From Isoetes taiwanensis (Eukaryota > Streptophyta > Lycopodiopsida > Isoetales > Isoetaceae), in assembly GCA_021234155.1 (NCBI GenBank), contig JAJEKV010000056.1:9039488-9103487 (forward strand): a DNA stretch of 64,000 nt, in the 5' to 3' direction. The position numbers were made by a program, and so were the translations under genes. The notes under the pieces were generated by a model. It made no database searches. It was not told the origin of the DNA and saw only the letters and a program-made list of their open reading frames with translations. Shown here piece by piece: positions 1 through 11,565 of the stretch; positions within the stretch are counted from its first letter, which is position 1; every line of letters begins with the position of its first letter.

Positions 1-299
1 GTTGAAATTTGAGGACTTTTGAAGCATATCAAGGTGCAATGCATATGCTTTAATAGGCATATTTTGGTGGTTATTTATCCTGCAAATCTTTATTTTTTGG
101 GGAATGGAAATTGCTTGTTGTATTCAACTAACATGTTTATACTTTCAGCTGGGCAAAGTTGAGAATGAGTTTTTGTCAATTTAAGGATTCAACATTAACA
201 TAATTTTCTTTCACGGCACTCTTTCTGAGCAAGTGCCACTGCAGAAGCAGTGAATGTTCAACTATCAAGTGGGAATATAAAAGAAAATAAAGTACCAAC

Positions 300-2115
300 C
301 TGAAAGCATTTGTTCACAGCGCAAATCAATGCTTCGATAAAGTTCAGCTCGCGGTCTGTACAAGAAATAACACTGAAAGTCGTAATCCAGTTCCTTTGTA
401 GTGCTGCCATTCTCTTGCTTCCCTATATGTTGAAAGCTGCTTCGTGGGAGTCCAGTTGTCTGTGGATCATTTTTTGTCACTAACCAGCAAGGCTTCAGCC
501 ACTTATGCTTTGATTGATCTAGAAGTGCAAACTAAATGCGACATGGTTGTAAGATCTACCTTGATGATTGTGAGTGCCCGATGAAGGCGATACCAGTCAT
601 TTCTCTCAATACTTTGAGCAGATTTGGAGTCACCTGCTGTTCTAAGTAGTTCAAGGGCTGCATCCCAATTACCACGATCTTGCAGGTCTTTGAGCTCAGC
701 AGTAACCAGAGCACTGATTTCAGGGGTAGTTTTTGGAGTATCTGCCTTGCCATGCAAGTACCTATTGTTGAGAAAGCAATGCAGATTGATGTGACTGACA
801 TCAGGCATGAATATTACATCTTCCATTCCTATACAAGGTCTGGATCTTAGCAGAAATAATTCCTAAACTTTATAGAGACCATGTCATATAGAAAAGACAA
901 GCCAGGTCAATTGTAATTTCAAGTACATGTTTATTTTCGTATGTGAAGTCGGTAATTTCTCAGAATTAGGAACATACCAGCGCAAATACAAGCCAGTGCC
1001 TCCAACAATAATAGGGACACATCCTTTTTCTAGAACTTGAGCAGTAGCTTTTCTGGCATCATCATAAAAATCTCCAGCTGTGTACTCTGCAGATCAGAAA
1101 TGAATGACGAGCTTAGATGTCTTCAACTTTGATTAACTTGATAAATGAAGGCATTACATTACTACCATCGGTCGGATTAAGAATGTCAAGCAAGTGATGA
1201 GGAATGCCCTGCAAAACAAACAGACAAATATGATCAAGTCCGGGGGAGGTAAAACCTAAAACCAAAGTTACAATCTTGTAAAAAAGAGAAAAAGCAAGTA
1301 TGAGCAGGACATGACAGTTATGGAGTATGGATCTGGATGGTTCCGAACAGAGCAGAAACACAGAAGCATTAAGAATTTGGAAATAAAAAGGGCATGGATT
1401 TTTGTCTCTTTGTTGGGCATTCGTTCCACGGCAAAGATGTACTCGACAGCAAAACTTTTGCTTTCTGTCAGTTTTGTCCCACTTGTAGCTACGGCCAAAC
1501 ATACAAATAAAGAAGAAGGAAAGGAATGCGTGGCACATGATGCACGATATAATAGCCTGCCTTAACTCTATTTCTCAGGTCAGGGGAGTCGGTACACAAT
1601 GACGTACTAGAGATGGGCAGGCATTTCTTCGTACATTTCGCTTATCTGGTGCCAGTCTGGGCCCTGGGGAGCAATATCAGAACTTGGGTAGGCTAGATTA
1701 CAAACACAAACAAAAAATTGTCCCCAAATCCTGAAAATCGTATTGGGTCTTTAATACCCACATCGTCGGAATGAGATTTAAAGCTGTATGAGCTAGGGAG
1801 ATGGCATTGCAACGAATTTTGAGATCAAAATGTCAAATTAATGTATTTGCCTTACCTCGCGCTCATCAGGAGGAGTTTTTGCACTTCCAACATCAAGCCC
1901 CTTGTAAACCTGAGATTGATTTTGAGCAAAATTCAATTAACTTAGTTTTCACATGAAATGGGCGAGCGAAGAAGGGATAAAGGATCCACCTGCACAGAAT
2001 CTGCACTAATAATTTCCCCATTTAACTTCTTCGCCAGAGCCAATGCAAGGCGCGTTTTCCCTACAGCAGTTGGCCCAGATATGACAATCACTTGGGGCTT
2101 TTTTCTCTTCCCCAT
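300..2115 (-). CDS. IPT9: tRNA dimethylallyltransferase, IPT9-like (5' part, runs off left edge)
   Basis: The product transfers an isopentenyl group from DMAPP to A37 of tRNAs that read UNN codons; breakdown of such tRNA yields cis-zeatin. Six exons on the minus strand join in phase: 1990-2115, 1856-1909, 1166-1208, 978-1086, 560-761 and 300-459, all with GT-AG borders. They encode the first 231 residues. The P-loop GPTAVGKT lies at residues 14-21, the conserved Asp of SADSVQ at 39, the [11 protein letters not shown] segment at 64-74 and GGTGLYLRW at 103-111. The last exon ends after the CEEML-like segment RCEQML, so the 3' exons lie outside the window. I chose the ATG at 2113-2115 because it is the only in-frame Met before the P-loop; the frame stays open upstream to about 2268, so a longer organelle-targeted start from a non-AUG codon or an upstream exon cannot be excluded. 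The closest family in memory is Arabidopsis IPT9 rather than the adenylate-IPTs. No disruption is visible. Confidence 0.88.
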
Positions 2116-3985
2116 TTTTTCTACTAATTCCCTGTGATCTAGAGTTCGCCCTCTCGATTCAGCAGAAAATGCAGCAGCCCAATTGGGTTGAACAGAACAC
2201 AGATGGAAAAAACATGAAGGATTCGTATTTGTGGAACTCAAATTAATATTGGGAGCCAGGGGAGGCAATTACTGCAAGCCCGAAAGGAAAATTTCAGGCT
2301 TGAATGGTACAGCATTGGAAACAGAGCAAGAGGGCGATGGAAGAAGCAAGAGGGCAAGGCCGGATTAGAGGAGAGTGGCGGAAATTTGATGAGGAAATGG
2401 GAAGGAAATGAGGAGGGGGCCGGAATGGATTGAAGAGGTATTTATTCTGAGAGAATCCATGATCGAGACGAACAAGGTGGTAGATCGGGAAGAGAGCAAT
2501 ATCTGGGCCAAAAGCGCACACGTAAAATGTGAGGTTGGTACCCCAAGGGGTTAACGTTACGGGCTACCCAATGTGCCAAATTATTGACAACACCTTTAGA
2601 TTTGCCATTTATCTTTCGAAACAAAACACCATACCCTACTTTTTTTTTCGTGGCCCGTAAAATTCCACCGTCACCATCATTATTTATAATTTCATCGTGT
2701 CATCGTCATTTATCTTTCGGAAAAAAAAAAATTCGCCATCACTATTTCTCTATGGCTTCCTGTGGACGTTAAAATTCCATCATCATTGTCATTTATCCTC
2801 CGAGGGGAAAAGAAAAAAAGAAACCTTTAAAGTTGCTTCTCTAGCCTTTACCCTCCCACCGCTCCTTCCTTACCTCTCCCCCCTCCACTGGATCCCCTTA
2901 TCCATTCCCTTCCTCTTCTTCCCATCCACTTGCTAGATTTCTCTCCTGATATTTCATTCGGTTGGCCTCCTCTCTATTCTATTCTCTATTCCAACTTTGT
3001 CTTTGGCCTAGTGCCTTCCTTTAACTGACATACTATGTCTGCCTGACGATTCTATAGTTCATCTAGTGCCTTTCTTTAACTGACAGACTATGTCTTTTGA
3101 CAATCCATGTCGATTTCAAAGCTGTTTCTCCAGACATTTCCTTGCCCCATCGCTTTTTTCCCCCTCCTTCAATGCAATGTGTTGCGTTCTTGTCGCCTGC
3201 TGACCAATATTGTTGCATTGATAGAAGTAAAAAAATTGTTGCATTGGTAGAAGTAAAGAAAGAGATGTGTCAAACCAATCTCAACCAATTTTCTATGTCA
3301 CCATGGCGTACAATATATGTTTGAACAAAGTTCTCATAACAGTTTTATAGAAACCAAATCATTCAAAACCCTAGTCAAACCTTAAAGAATACGTTAAGCA
3401 ATTGAGAGAATGCACAAGACATTGACGTAAGAAACCATCAATATTATATTATGAATTGGTGCACATCTAATTTTATGCATTGTGGAATGAGGTCAACACA
3501 AGCCTACCTCAAATAATATTCATCTTTTATGTTATACCATCATATCTTTCTAAATTGCCATGCCCAAGGTCAAGGATTCAACATCCCATTGTGAAAATGG
3601 CCATGATCATTGTAAAGCTAGTGGAGGAAGGGCTCACTTCATAAGTTTCACCTTCTTATGGACATTAAAAACTATAGTTATCTATCTACCAACCTAATGT
3701 GACATTTATGGTTTCGTAACGGCTAGAGCAGTATGGATAATCCTTTAGCTTGGGCTAACTCGTTGGAATATTATAAGCAATTGTTTTGAACTATATATTA
3801 GAGAAGAAGAAAACCATGATCTATATTACAGAAGAAGAACAGGTAATTTTTACGTCATGCCAAATTATCTATACTAGAGAAGGAAAAAAAATATTTTTAC
3901 ATCCCACAATGACAACATCCGATTCGTCATATATGATGCCCAATATTGCTTTGTCATGTCCTGCCCCCAATCACCTTCTATTGAA
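2116..3985. other. 5' flank of the IPT9-like gene and unassigned intergenic DNA
   Basis: No gene is recognisable. The first 450 bases upstream of the IPT9-like start must hold its leader and promoter, but I see no convincing TATA box at a sensible distance. Between about 2640 and 2940 the sequence is pyrimidine-rich with repeated TTTATCTTTCGG-like and CATCATTGTCATT-like phrases, which gives open frames of low complexity. I do not regard these as coding. Confidence 0.4.
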
Positions 3986-3992
3986 TGTGAAT

Positions 3993-4065
3993 CTTGGTAG
4001 CCTCGAACTCAAGATATATTTGTTTTAAGTGTAGTGTTTTACCACTAGAACCACAGGCCTAGATA
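3993..4065 (-). mobile_element. tRNA-derived SINE head or tRNA-like relic
   Basis: Read on the minus strand, the segment has a box-A-like GGTTCTAGTGGTAAAACAC followed about 30 bases later by a box-B-like GAGTTCGAGGCT. This is the internal RNA polymerase III promoter layout of tRNA-derived SINEs. It does not fold into a complete cloverleaf by eye, so a functional tRNA gene is unlikely. It could also be a degraded tRNA pseudogene. Confidence 0.4.
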
Positions 4066-4084
4066 CCAAAAAGTAAATGAGCGA

Positions 4085-5520
4085 AAGATTATTTTCTTTG
4101 ATGAACGTGTATCTCTAATACTCAAAAGAATACAAAGAGTACATAGGGGACTCAAAACTCAGTGGAGAAGATGTCCATTAGAGCAACACTATCCACCACA
4201 TACGTAACATAGAAAAACAGAGAATACATATCAACAAGAGCACAACTGGCTATAAGTAAGTCTGAATCTGAAGATATCATTCCCAAATGATACTCTTGAC
4301 GTCATCTTTTAAGGAAGAACACTTGTACGCCTTTACAATGCGACTACAAGTATCGCTGAGCACTTGCGTATCTGAAAAGACCTGTCCCTTGAAGATGAGG
4401 AGATTTTATCTCTTCCAGATGGACCAGATGATCCAAGCGGATGTTAAGTAGAAAGCCCTCTTTGCCAACTTGTCCCAAGAACTAGGATAGACTGACAATA
4501 GAACCTGCTGACCATTGAAGTCGCAATGGAAAAGGCTCAAAAGCCACTGCCAAGCAAGCCGAACATGGTGACACAAGTAAAAGCAGTGCTCAATTGTCTC
4601 ATTCCTCTGCATGCAAAGAGGGAAGATCACAGAGACTTTTGGACGAAATCTATGAACAGCAGTGTTTACCCGTATGCATCTATGAACGATCTGCCACCAT
4701 AAGATAGATAGCTTAGGATGGAGCAATTTATCCCATACCCATCGCCAGACTGCTTTTCGATGAGGCTCAGGGATAACTAAAGGCCCCTTTGGCGATGGAG
4801 GCAACACTTCAGGATGAAACATGATCATATACATCGAGTGCACTTGGTGCTCCTCCTTGACACTGCCATGAACCACCCAGAGCTTGGGAGCCACATCTTG
4901 TAGACGAAGAGGAAGAGTAGCAACCTTTTTTCCAAATGCCACGGTCCCAAGAAGGAGGAGAAACTTCAATTCTCATTCCACATCAACAATCTTGTCTCAT
5001 TATACCACGCAGATACTGTCCCACTGTGAGCACACCGACTGCTCGCCATCGACGCTGCGTCAACGGATGGACAGAAGAGACCAGGGGATGATTCGCCCGT
5101 TGTCACCCAAAGGGATCCACCAACAACTGGCTGTAGGATCTGTGCAAGCCATCAGATGGAACTGAAACAAAGTGTGCATAGTCTCCAAACAGCTAGCAAC
5201 ATGCTGAGGAAAGGAGATGCATTAGGATATGGAGAAAGTGGATAGAATAATGCCTGGGAGAAGTGGCTTAACGGATGGAGAGCCAAAGGAAATGCACATC
5301 TGTAAAGACTGGTGAATGAGAAGCAGACCTGGAGTGAATGAGCTTCTACCCAGGTTGAGGAGCTAGGATCATATAGTCCAGTAGGATAAGCTTATGGATG
5401 ATAGCATTCATAAGGGGATTTGGAGGCATTGCCGGATATTCTTCGTTGAAAGGATTGCCCCAAGATTGGGCTAAGCGTCAAGGATACATAGGAGTGACTA
5501 AAATTATACACGATTGTTAA
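4085..5520 (-). mobile_element. 5'-truncated L1-type LINE fragment (ORF2 C-terminus)
   Basis: The minus strand encodes the C-terminal part of a plant L1 ORF2. The clearest block (4406-4969) shows the RT-associated zinc-binding region: WDKLLHPKLSILWWQIVHRC, then CMQRNETIEHCFYLC, then WSIWKR. After a frameshift near 4405 it continues as LIFKGQVFSDTQVLSD and AYKCSSL down to about 4300. Upstream of 4970 only short matches such as RWRAVGVLTVGQYL remain, so the 5' limit near 5520 is approximate. It is closest to the copy at 22090-22913 and more distant from those at 7661 and 32508. There is no poly(A) tail, which suggests an old insertion. It is non-functional. Confidence 0.75.
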
Positions 5521-6129
5521 TAGACATCCAACATATTGAAACCACTTGGTGAGATTGATCACCTCGCTAAGAAGGAATCATTACTAGGATAATTGTTGAC
5601 CATGTATAAAGCTAGTACCTCCAAGGAATAATCCAATCAAATGGAAAGAAGTAATCTAACAAGTCCGGCCAACTTGTTATGATGGCATCAATTCAATTGG
5701 TAGGAATATTTCAAGAGAGAAGATAACTACGAAAGGGGGAATCTCTAGAAGGCAAAAATGGAATAATACATATAAGGTACATCTAAGATAAGAAGTACAT
5801 TAATCACAGTCTTTTGAGACAAAAGGAATTGTCATGATGACAAAACCTCTCGGATCTACTCTAAATAATTTAGTAACCCATCGCTTTATGGATAGATATG
5901 TTAAACATGATGGCTCCAACCATCATGTGAGGCGCTTAAATATGTTTAGATAAGGCTAATAAATTAAACGTTTTAAATAAGAAGCATGTAACCTCTTAAG
6001 GGGAGAGAATAGCTATGATGTTAGGTGCAACATCAATGGAGGGGCTAGGGCGCGTTGAATAACACCATTTGAAGGGGTGCATGACCAATTTCTTTTCGAA
6101 GAAAGTAGGGTCTCAATCTATGAGTGAAC
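5521..6129. other. Unassigned intergenic DNA
   Basis: I see no coding, RNA or repeat signature here. It may be the inner part of an old retroelement, since recognisable LINE and LTR relics border it on both sides. Confidence 0.3.
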
Positions 6130-6740
6130 CTACCTGCATCTTAGGGGAAAATCGTCGTTAAGGTAATCGGCCTCGACATGATAGAGGGGAGATCCCCCTT
6201 GTGAAAAACCTGATATAGAGAAAGGAGAGCTACCTCTCTGGGGTCGCAACCCCAAGGCATATAGAAATGTATCAGTACATGCAAGGGGCCACGATGGAGT
6301 AGGCAAAATATTATTCTTGTTATTAATGCATTGTGATTTGGTGCTTTGAATGCTCCCGTAATGCTTCCTACCCACGTAGTCCTTGTGGACTAGCCCTCTT
6401 TCATGTTTGTGTCTGTTTCAAGCGGCATATTCTGAGCCGAGAAGCTAGCACTCAGATGGAGAGTCTGGGGATGGGGTTGCCACGGAGGAACATTTTCTTG
6501 AGTCTCTTTGATGACCTTGGAGGAGGAGATGTCAGACTTGACCTGTTGTGCTAGTTAGAAGTGGTTGACGTGATGAGCTTGGTCTTATATGTAAATATTC
6601 AATCAATGGGAGTATATATATTGAGAAACAATATAAGTGTCATGAATGTATGACTTAGATGTTAAATGTGTCGGGGCGATGGCCTAGGCTAAGGGCCTAG
6701 GTCCGCCAAAGGGAAGTTGAAGTCCTCACCAGGGGGACTA
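6130..6740 (+). mobile_element. Diverged LTR relic of the family at 7.4-12.6 kb
   Basis: Several blocks line up in order with the LTR at 8999-10133: the block with CTCTCTGGGGTCGCAACCCCAA before an ATCAGTACAT phrase, the TAATGCTTCCYACCC block with GTCCTTGTGGACTAG, and the end block with GGGGCGATGGCCTAGGC and AAGGGCCTAGGTCC. The copy is much more diverged than the two below. I see no internal coding region, so it is probably a solo LTR relic. Confidence 0.45.
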
Positions 6741-6949
6741 TGACACTTTTGAGCCTATTGTAGGTCGGAATAGTGTGTCTTCATATTTCCAATCTCAACC
6801 TCAGGTAGTGCAAAGCTCCCCCTCACTTCTAATGCAGGTCCTCTTTCCTCAAGTGCAAGAGTAGAGTATGAATGAAGTACTTTGTGAACCTGTCATATTT
6901 GAGGAGCCGGGCTTTGGAGCAACAACAAGGGCTGTCAGGGCCTTCAGAA

Positions 6950-7325
6950 GGCATTTGTTTGGGCAACAACAAACTGACAAAAACATACACTAATATATTG
7001 AATTGGTTGGGAGTTCTGCCCACCGCAGTTACATGAATATATAGTTACCTAAAAGACACAACTAATACTAAGAGACACGACTCAGACAACAGATACGACT
7101 CTACAGATCGCCACATCATCGATCCGCCTACATTAATAGGATCGCCACATGTGCATACAGGTGACACACTCTTAACACAAACGGCTCTAGCACCATGTGA
7201 GCTCCCCTCTAATACCAATTTCGAACATCTGAAGGGGGATTTATAGGGAAAGCAATAACAATTGGACTTGCAGAGGTCACCTGGTTGTGAGCAGCATATG
7301 TCTAGTAAAAGTGTCACTAAGGGTT
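6950..7325 (-). mobile_element. Possible Ty1/copia LTR relic
   Basis: The phrase GCTCTAGCACCA at about 7185-7196 resembles, on the minus strand, the initiator-Met tRNA primer site TGGTATCAGAGC (9 of 12 matches). The adjoining TG dinucleotide could be the end of an LTR. The flanking stretch around 6985-7180 has the style of plant copia LTR leaders (AATATATTGAATTGGTTGGG and repeated GACACGACTC phrases). This is a weak, inference-based call. Confidence 0.25.
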
Positions 7326-7525
7326 AACTCTGTGGATTCCAAAACTGAGGTCTGTGCATAGTCTTCGAAATCTATGCCTAGTCGGGCTGTCCGTTATCTA
7401 GTCCACCATAACCTGCTGCTTCTTTTGTTTTCTCAGGGGAATACTAGGTCCAGTTATACCCTATATCTTTGCAAGCCTTGATATATTAAATTATAGTCCT
7501 ATACCTTTCCAAGCCTTGATATATT

Positions 7526-8998
7526 AAAGGGAAAACTACCAAACTACCCCTATGAGTTTATGTAATTACCAAAATGTCCTTATGAGTTTTAAAATTACCA
7601 AAATGCCCCCACACACCTACTATACACAAGGGCATTTTGGTAATTTTGAAACTCATAAGGAGGTCTTGGTCTGTTGGATCTTTCTTTACAGGGTAAGGTC
7701 TTAGCTTCTAAGCTATTGTTCAGTTTGTTGAAAGATGATTGTGCATCACCAGGTATGAAGTTACTTAAACAATCAATAAAGAAATGTATGGTTTTTCACA
7801 AGCGAGGTGTGAGAATTGAGCTCCCTTGGGCATTGTTATATCCATTGAAAGCTTCTTCACATGCTTCTCCAGTACTGAAAGGCTTGCTTCGGGCCTGGAA
7901 GGTAGTCCAGCAGGTGATTACATTTGATTGGGAAGCTTGTCTCCAGGCATCTTCCCCCTTTCTGTGGTTGCCTTTGTATACTCATGGACAACTACACCCA
8001 GTTGTCGAATTTATGCATGCGCATTCCCAAGCGAGGTGGAGGAGAGCAGGTATTATTTCTATTGAACAGTGGTATTTTGGTATTGACATTGCTCCTTGGC
8101 AATGGTTTCAGGAGACGTATGGATTGTTGGATAAAGATATCAGTATATGGGCTTATGTAGCAAGTGCTCTTCCTCTAATTAAGAAGGTGGGTAACAAGAT
8201 CTTTGGAACTTTGTTCAAGGTATTAAAGAAGGCAAGAAGCTAGTGGGTTCATGCTTTCTGATTGCTTACCTCCTCAAATACTTTATCACCTTCTCGAAAA
8301 TGGCACTTATAGACTTTGCCTTCTCAATGGCAATCCATCTGGAACCTTGTTTGGTCCAAATATAATCCTCCAAAGGTAAATGTTCTACTTTGGCAGGTGA
8401 TTCATCGCTCTTTGAGAGTAAATGAGATGGTTCATCGCTTTAAGCCGGGAGTAAGCCCACTTTGCCCAATGTGTGCGGTGCATTGAAACATTGGAGCAAT
8501 TTGTTTATATTTGTGTGCAGAAATTTGAGTAGTCTTAGGTCCCGGTCGCATTCTCTTTTGGAGTATCTTTGGATAGTCAGCACTTTCTTTTGGGTATTTA
8601 TCCAAATCAGTGGACTGCTTCTAAAAGGATTGCATTTCACATGGCAAAGTCTTGGCTAATATGGAGTGTATGGAAGCGAAGGCGAAGAAAGGTCTTTTAT
8701 GATAAGCGTATTTCTTCTCAGGTGGTGCTTCAAGAAATTCGTAAGAAGTTGTATAATTGCTTTCAGATCTCCAATTGGCCTGATCGTATTAAAATTCCAA
8801 TATGGAGTGATCATCTAAAAGTGATTGATGCTTCTGGGACATTTCTTACTTCTGGAAGTACTTTGTAATATTTTGAGTGTATAATATGAAGTAAATCACG
8901 TTCTTCAAAAAAAAAAAAAAAAAAAAAAAAATTGAAACTCATAAGGGTATTTTGGTAATTACACAAACTCATAAGGGTATTTTGGTAGTTTTCCCTTT
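7526..8998. mobile_element. TIR DNA element or MITE with a LINE inserted in it
   Basis: The ends are inverted repeats of about 65 bases: AAAGGGAAAACTACC at 7526 and its complement GGTAGTTTTCCCTTT at 8984-8998, each followed inward by repeated ATAAGGGTATTTTGG-like units. A 3-bp ATT flanks both ends, as in PIF/Harbinger-type insertions. The uninterrupted sequence of the target can be read in the inverted LTR copy near 12570-12590, where the two sides are adjacent. Without the LINE copy (7661-8931) the element would be only about 190 bases, so it was a small non-autonomous MITE. Confidence 0.6.
7661..8931 (+). mobile_element. 5'-truncated L1-type LINE copy with poly(A) and 15-bp target duplication
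   Basis: A LINE 3' end with a 24-base poly(A) run (8907-8930) is flanked by an exact 15-bp duplication, TTGAAACTCATAAGG, at 7646-7660 and 8932-8946. It encodes the ORF2 C-terminus: SQARWRRAGIISIEQWYFG and YGLLDKDISIWAYVASALP, then after frame breaks CFQISNWPDRIK up to a stop at 8868. The zinc-binding region around 8360-8520 is split by frameshifts relative to the copy at 32508-33431. The two copies are close to identical, so this subfamily was recently active here. This copy is dead on arrival because it is 5'-truncated. Confidence 0.88.
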
Positions 8999-9141
8999 AT
9001 TATTAAATTATAGTCTCATACCTTTAGCAAGTTTGGACATTTTAAGTTATAGAACCCTGCCTTAGCAAGCTCCAATATATTAAACTATAGAACCATGCCT
9101 AGGGATATTAGATTATAGAAGCAGGCTTTAACATATACTGT

Positions 9142-9264
9142 TATTATAAGTTGGGACCATGGGACGTAGAATTTTGTTGATTTAGATTTACATTTAGCTA
9201 GATATTATAAGTTGGGACCATGGGACGTAGAATTTTGTTGCTTTAGATTTACATTTAGCTAGAC
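9142..9264. repeat. Tandem duplication, about 64-bp unit, two copies
   Basis: Two adjacent near-identical units each contain ATTATAAGTTGGGACCATGG, then GAATTTTGTTG, then ACATTTAGCTAGA. The inverted LTR copy near 12400-12450 carries only one such unit, so the duplication arose in this copy. Confidence 0.8.
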
Positions 9265-10139
9265 TGTTAACCATGTTTTGCAATACTTGTCTCATGCCAA
9301 TAGAAAGATATGGCCAGTGCTTGTTATGGGGTTGCATATTGTATGGATGCGATAATAGGTAAAGGTTTCTTATGGTATTCTTAGATATATTGCATTATTT
9401 AAGCGGCCCATCTTCAGAGGGATGGGTTGGCCATGTGACTTCGTGTCCATGGCCGAATGGCTAGACGGACGAGCAGGGGAGAGCACCCTTGCGATAAGCA
9501 TATATGTACCGAGAGGATAATGTCTCCTTGGGACGACCCAAGGCTATGTGTGAATATATTAATACATTTAGGTATGTGCAAATGTTTATGACTGCTTATG
9601 ACCTAGTCTAACTTACGCAGGGGCATGCAATGGAGCAGGTAATCTAGGGTTTTTTTCTAGATTGCTTTATAATATTGATGATTTAGATGGTCCTATAATG
9701 CTTCCCACCCCATTTAGTCCTTGTAAAGAGACCCCTTGCGTGTGTTTGTTTGTTATAGGATGGCATGTCCTGAGGCCACTATCATTTTGCATCTAGACTC
9801 TTTTGTAACATGGTAGTTCCAAGAGACAGACGACGAAGAGCGAGTCTACGAGATGCTAATATCTTTATTTCGTCTGCTCTATTACGATCAATTACAGCCC
9901 TAAATCCAGGTTCCGGACGAAGAGTCCGGAGATAAAGTTTCTACGAAGAAGAGCTCCTCCGATTCCTCCGCAGTCAGTGGGCGAGGAGAAGTATGTTTGA
10001 TTGTGTGGTGTGGGTTATAAATATTGAGTGCATTATGCAGTAAAGAACTCTATATATGATTAAGTACTTTGCATATACAATTGTCATTATCTCATGATTA
10101 CTAGTCAAGGTATAACTTAGTTATAGACAGGTCTGTACC

Positions 10140-10372
10140 AACTGAGATGGACCTAGCCCCTTGGCCTAGACTGTCGCACCGACCCGTCTACAACTAAGTT
10201 ATACCTAGACCAGTAATCACGAGACAATGACAATTGTATGCCCAATACTTCACAACATAAGGTAGCCATATACAAGATAAAGCCTATAAAATTTTTTATT
10301 GCATAATGCACTGAATATTTACAACCCACACAACACAATCAAGCGTACTTCTCCTCGCCCATTCTACTTTCT
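10140..10372 (-). mobile_element. Partial 3' part of the same LTR, forming a palindrome with its neighbour
   Basis: This is a second minus-strand copy of the LTR end, from the GGCGAGGAGAAGTACGC block to the end phrase GGCCAAGGGGCTAGGTCC. With the plus-strand LTR ending at 10133 it forms an imperfect palindrome centred near 10155, with a loop of about 45 bases. It lies a few dozen bases downstream of the primer site at 10433, so the element that owned that primer site has lost almost its whole internal region. Confidence 0.55.
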
Positions 10373-10432
10373 AGTAGAATTCGTTAAGTTCTGATACATA
10401 ATTCCCACGGCCCGAAGGGTGTTAGAACATAC

Positions 10433-10444
10433 GCTCTGATACCA
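10433..10444 (-). other. LTR retrotransposon primer-binding site (initiator Met tRNA)
   Basis: The minus strand reads TGGTATCAGAGC, a perfect match to the complement of the plant initiator-Met tRNA 3' end, where minus-strand DNA synthesis of many copia and gypsy elements starts. It lies two bases after an LTR ending in CA, the expected position. It fixes the orientation of the element and one LTR border. Confidence 0.85.
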
Positions 10445-10550
10445 ACTGAGACCGACCTAACCCCTTGGCCTAGACCGTCGCACTGACCCATCTACAACTA
10501 AGTTATACGTTGATTAGTAATCATGAGACAATGGCGATTGCATATCCAAT

Positions 10551-11310
10551 ATTTTTTTTTTCTGGAAGGCAAGGTGGTTTTCTATTAATATAGAAAATGT
10601 TACAATACTGATCTCTAAAGATCAGATAGAAAGAATAAGCACAGTGAAGCCCTGCGGACCTGATACATAATACGCTCAAAAAGATTTCTTACATCAGCAT
10701 CTGATGAGAAAGTACAATTAACAGATAACAAAATACTTACTGAAAAACATTTTGCAACTAGTTTTAGACTTGTAAGCAAAGGATAACAGAATGCAGGCTG
10801 AGGTATACCAGTGTCCCAGCTGCCCTCAAGCTTAATAGTACTTGAAGTTGACACAGGCATTTCAGAACCTGGTCTAAAGTGCTACAAGTATATCAGTACT
10901 TGAGCATATGATTGGATATCAGCATCCATATAAAAAATGTTCAAGCACAGCAGTACTTGAAACATGTTATGACGTTCTTTTGGCTGAAATACAATCAAGA
11001 CAATAATAAGAAAACTACAAAAATCCTGAAACAAGCAAGACAAAAAATTGCAAAACTAGTCCGAAGTACACTTTTGCTTTTCTTTAAAGCAAAAGTGTAT
11101 ACCAGAATACACTTTTATTTTTCGAAAAAACTAACGTGTATTCCGGAATAACAAGTTGCCTACATATTGAAGTTAAAGTCAAACTTACTTGTGGAACTCC
11201 TTGGACATTTCTTCCAACGTAAGGACCTTGTCTACAACTTTTTGCATAAAATACTCATATATATGAAGTATATAAGAGGTGTTTACATAAAGTATATAAG
11301 AGGTGTTTAC
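10551..11310 (-). mobile_element. Retroposon (3' end) nested in the LTR
   Basis: An oligo-T start (from 10551) followed by TCTGGAAGGCAAGGTGG looks like the reversed poly(A) end of a LINE-type element; the other LINEs here end in CTTC plus poly(A). The LTR breaks at CCAATA and resumes with CATATACAAGACAAAGCC. The minus strand is open at 10615-10860 but matches no family I know. The insert contains a self-complementary CACTTTTGC...GCAAAAGTG stretch at 11070-11100. The right limit is blurred by a 24-base tandem duplication at about 11260-11313. Confidence 0.5.
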
Positions 11311-11347
11311 ATAAAGTACTCATATACAAGACAAAGCCTATAAGCTC

Positions 11348-11565
11348 CTTAGTTTCTCATCGTGAACAGCCTTGATTTGCTTTGGGCGTTTGCCCACAGT
11401 ATGTATATTGTGTAGTGACGGATCTTGCCCTCTTTTGTTCTGTGCTGGGGCCCAACCCTTTTTTGCTTGGTCTATTTTGGACTTCGGTCCCTTGCTCTGT
11501 CGTCACATGTCCAATAGGACGCTGCCTAGTGGTGTGACGTTAAAATATTTATCTTTATCTTATTA
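11348..11565 (+). mobile_element. Short retroposon with tandem 3' tail nested in the LTR
   Basis: The LTR is interrupted between AAGCCTATAA and AATATTTACAA. The insert of about 218 bases ends GACGTTAAAATATTTATC followed by a TTATCTT-type tail. The same GACGTTAAAA plus short-repeat tail occurs at the retroposon ending near 23650, so the two may share a family of RTE-LINE or SINE type that ends in a microsatellite-like tail. Confidence 0.4.

Larger units (their letters stand above)
7450..10133 (+). mobile_element. LTR copy in plus orientation, interrupted by a TIR element
   Basis: Starting near 7450 and resuming at 8999 after the inserted TIR element, this stretch is the reverse complement of the LTR at 10447-12617. 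Shared blocks in order are the GCCTTGATATATTAAATTAT phrase, TAGCAAGTTTGGACATTTTA, TTAACCATGTTTTGC, GGGGTTGCATA, GATAAGCATATATG, TCCTATAATGCTTCCC and GTATAACTTAG. It stops about 45 bases short of the expected LTR end, where it meets a copy of the same sequence in the other orientation. It contains a local tandem duplication at 9142-9264. No coding region is associated. Confidence 0.65.

Noticed and set aside
3995-4065. Functional tRNA gene on the minus strand
   Set aside because: A- and B-box-like words are present but acceptor and anticodon stems cannot be formed.
10436-10550. Idea of a functional TRIM element
   Set aside because: There is a good primer site and one complete LTR, but the other LTR pieces are partial or inverted, so no element with two direct LTRs can be drawn.
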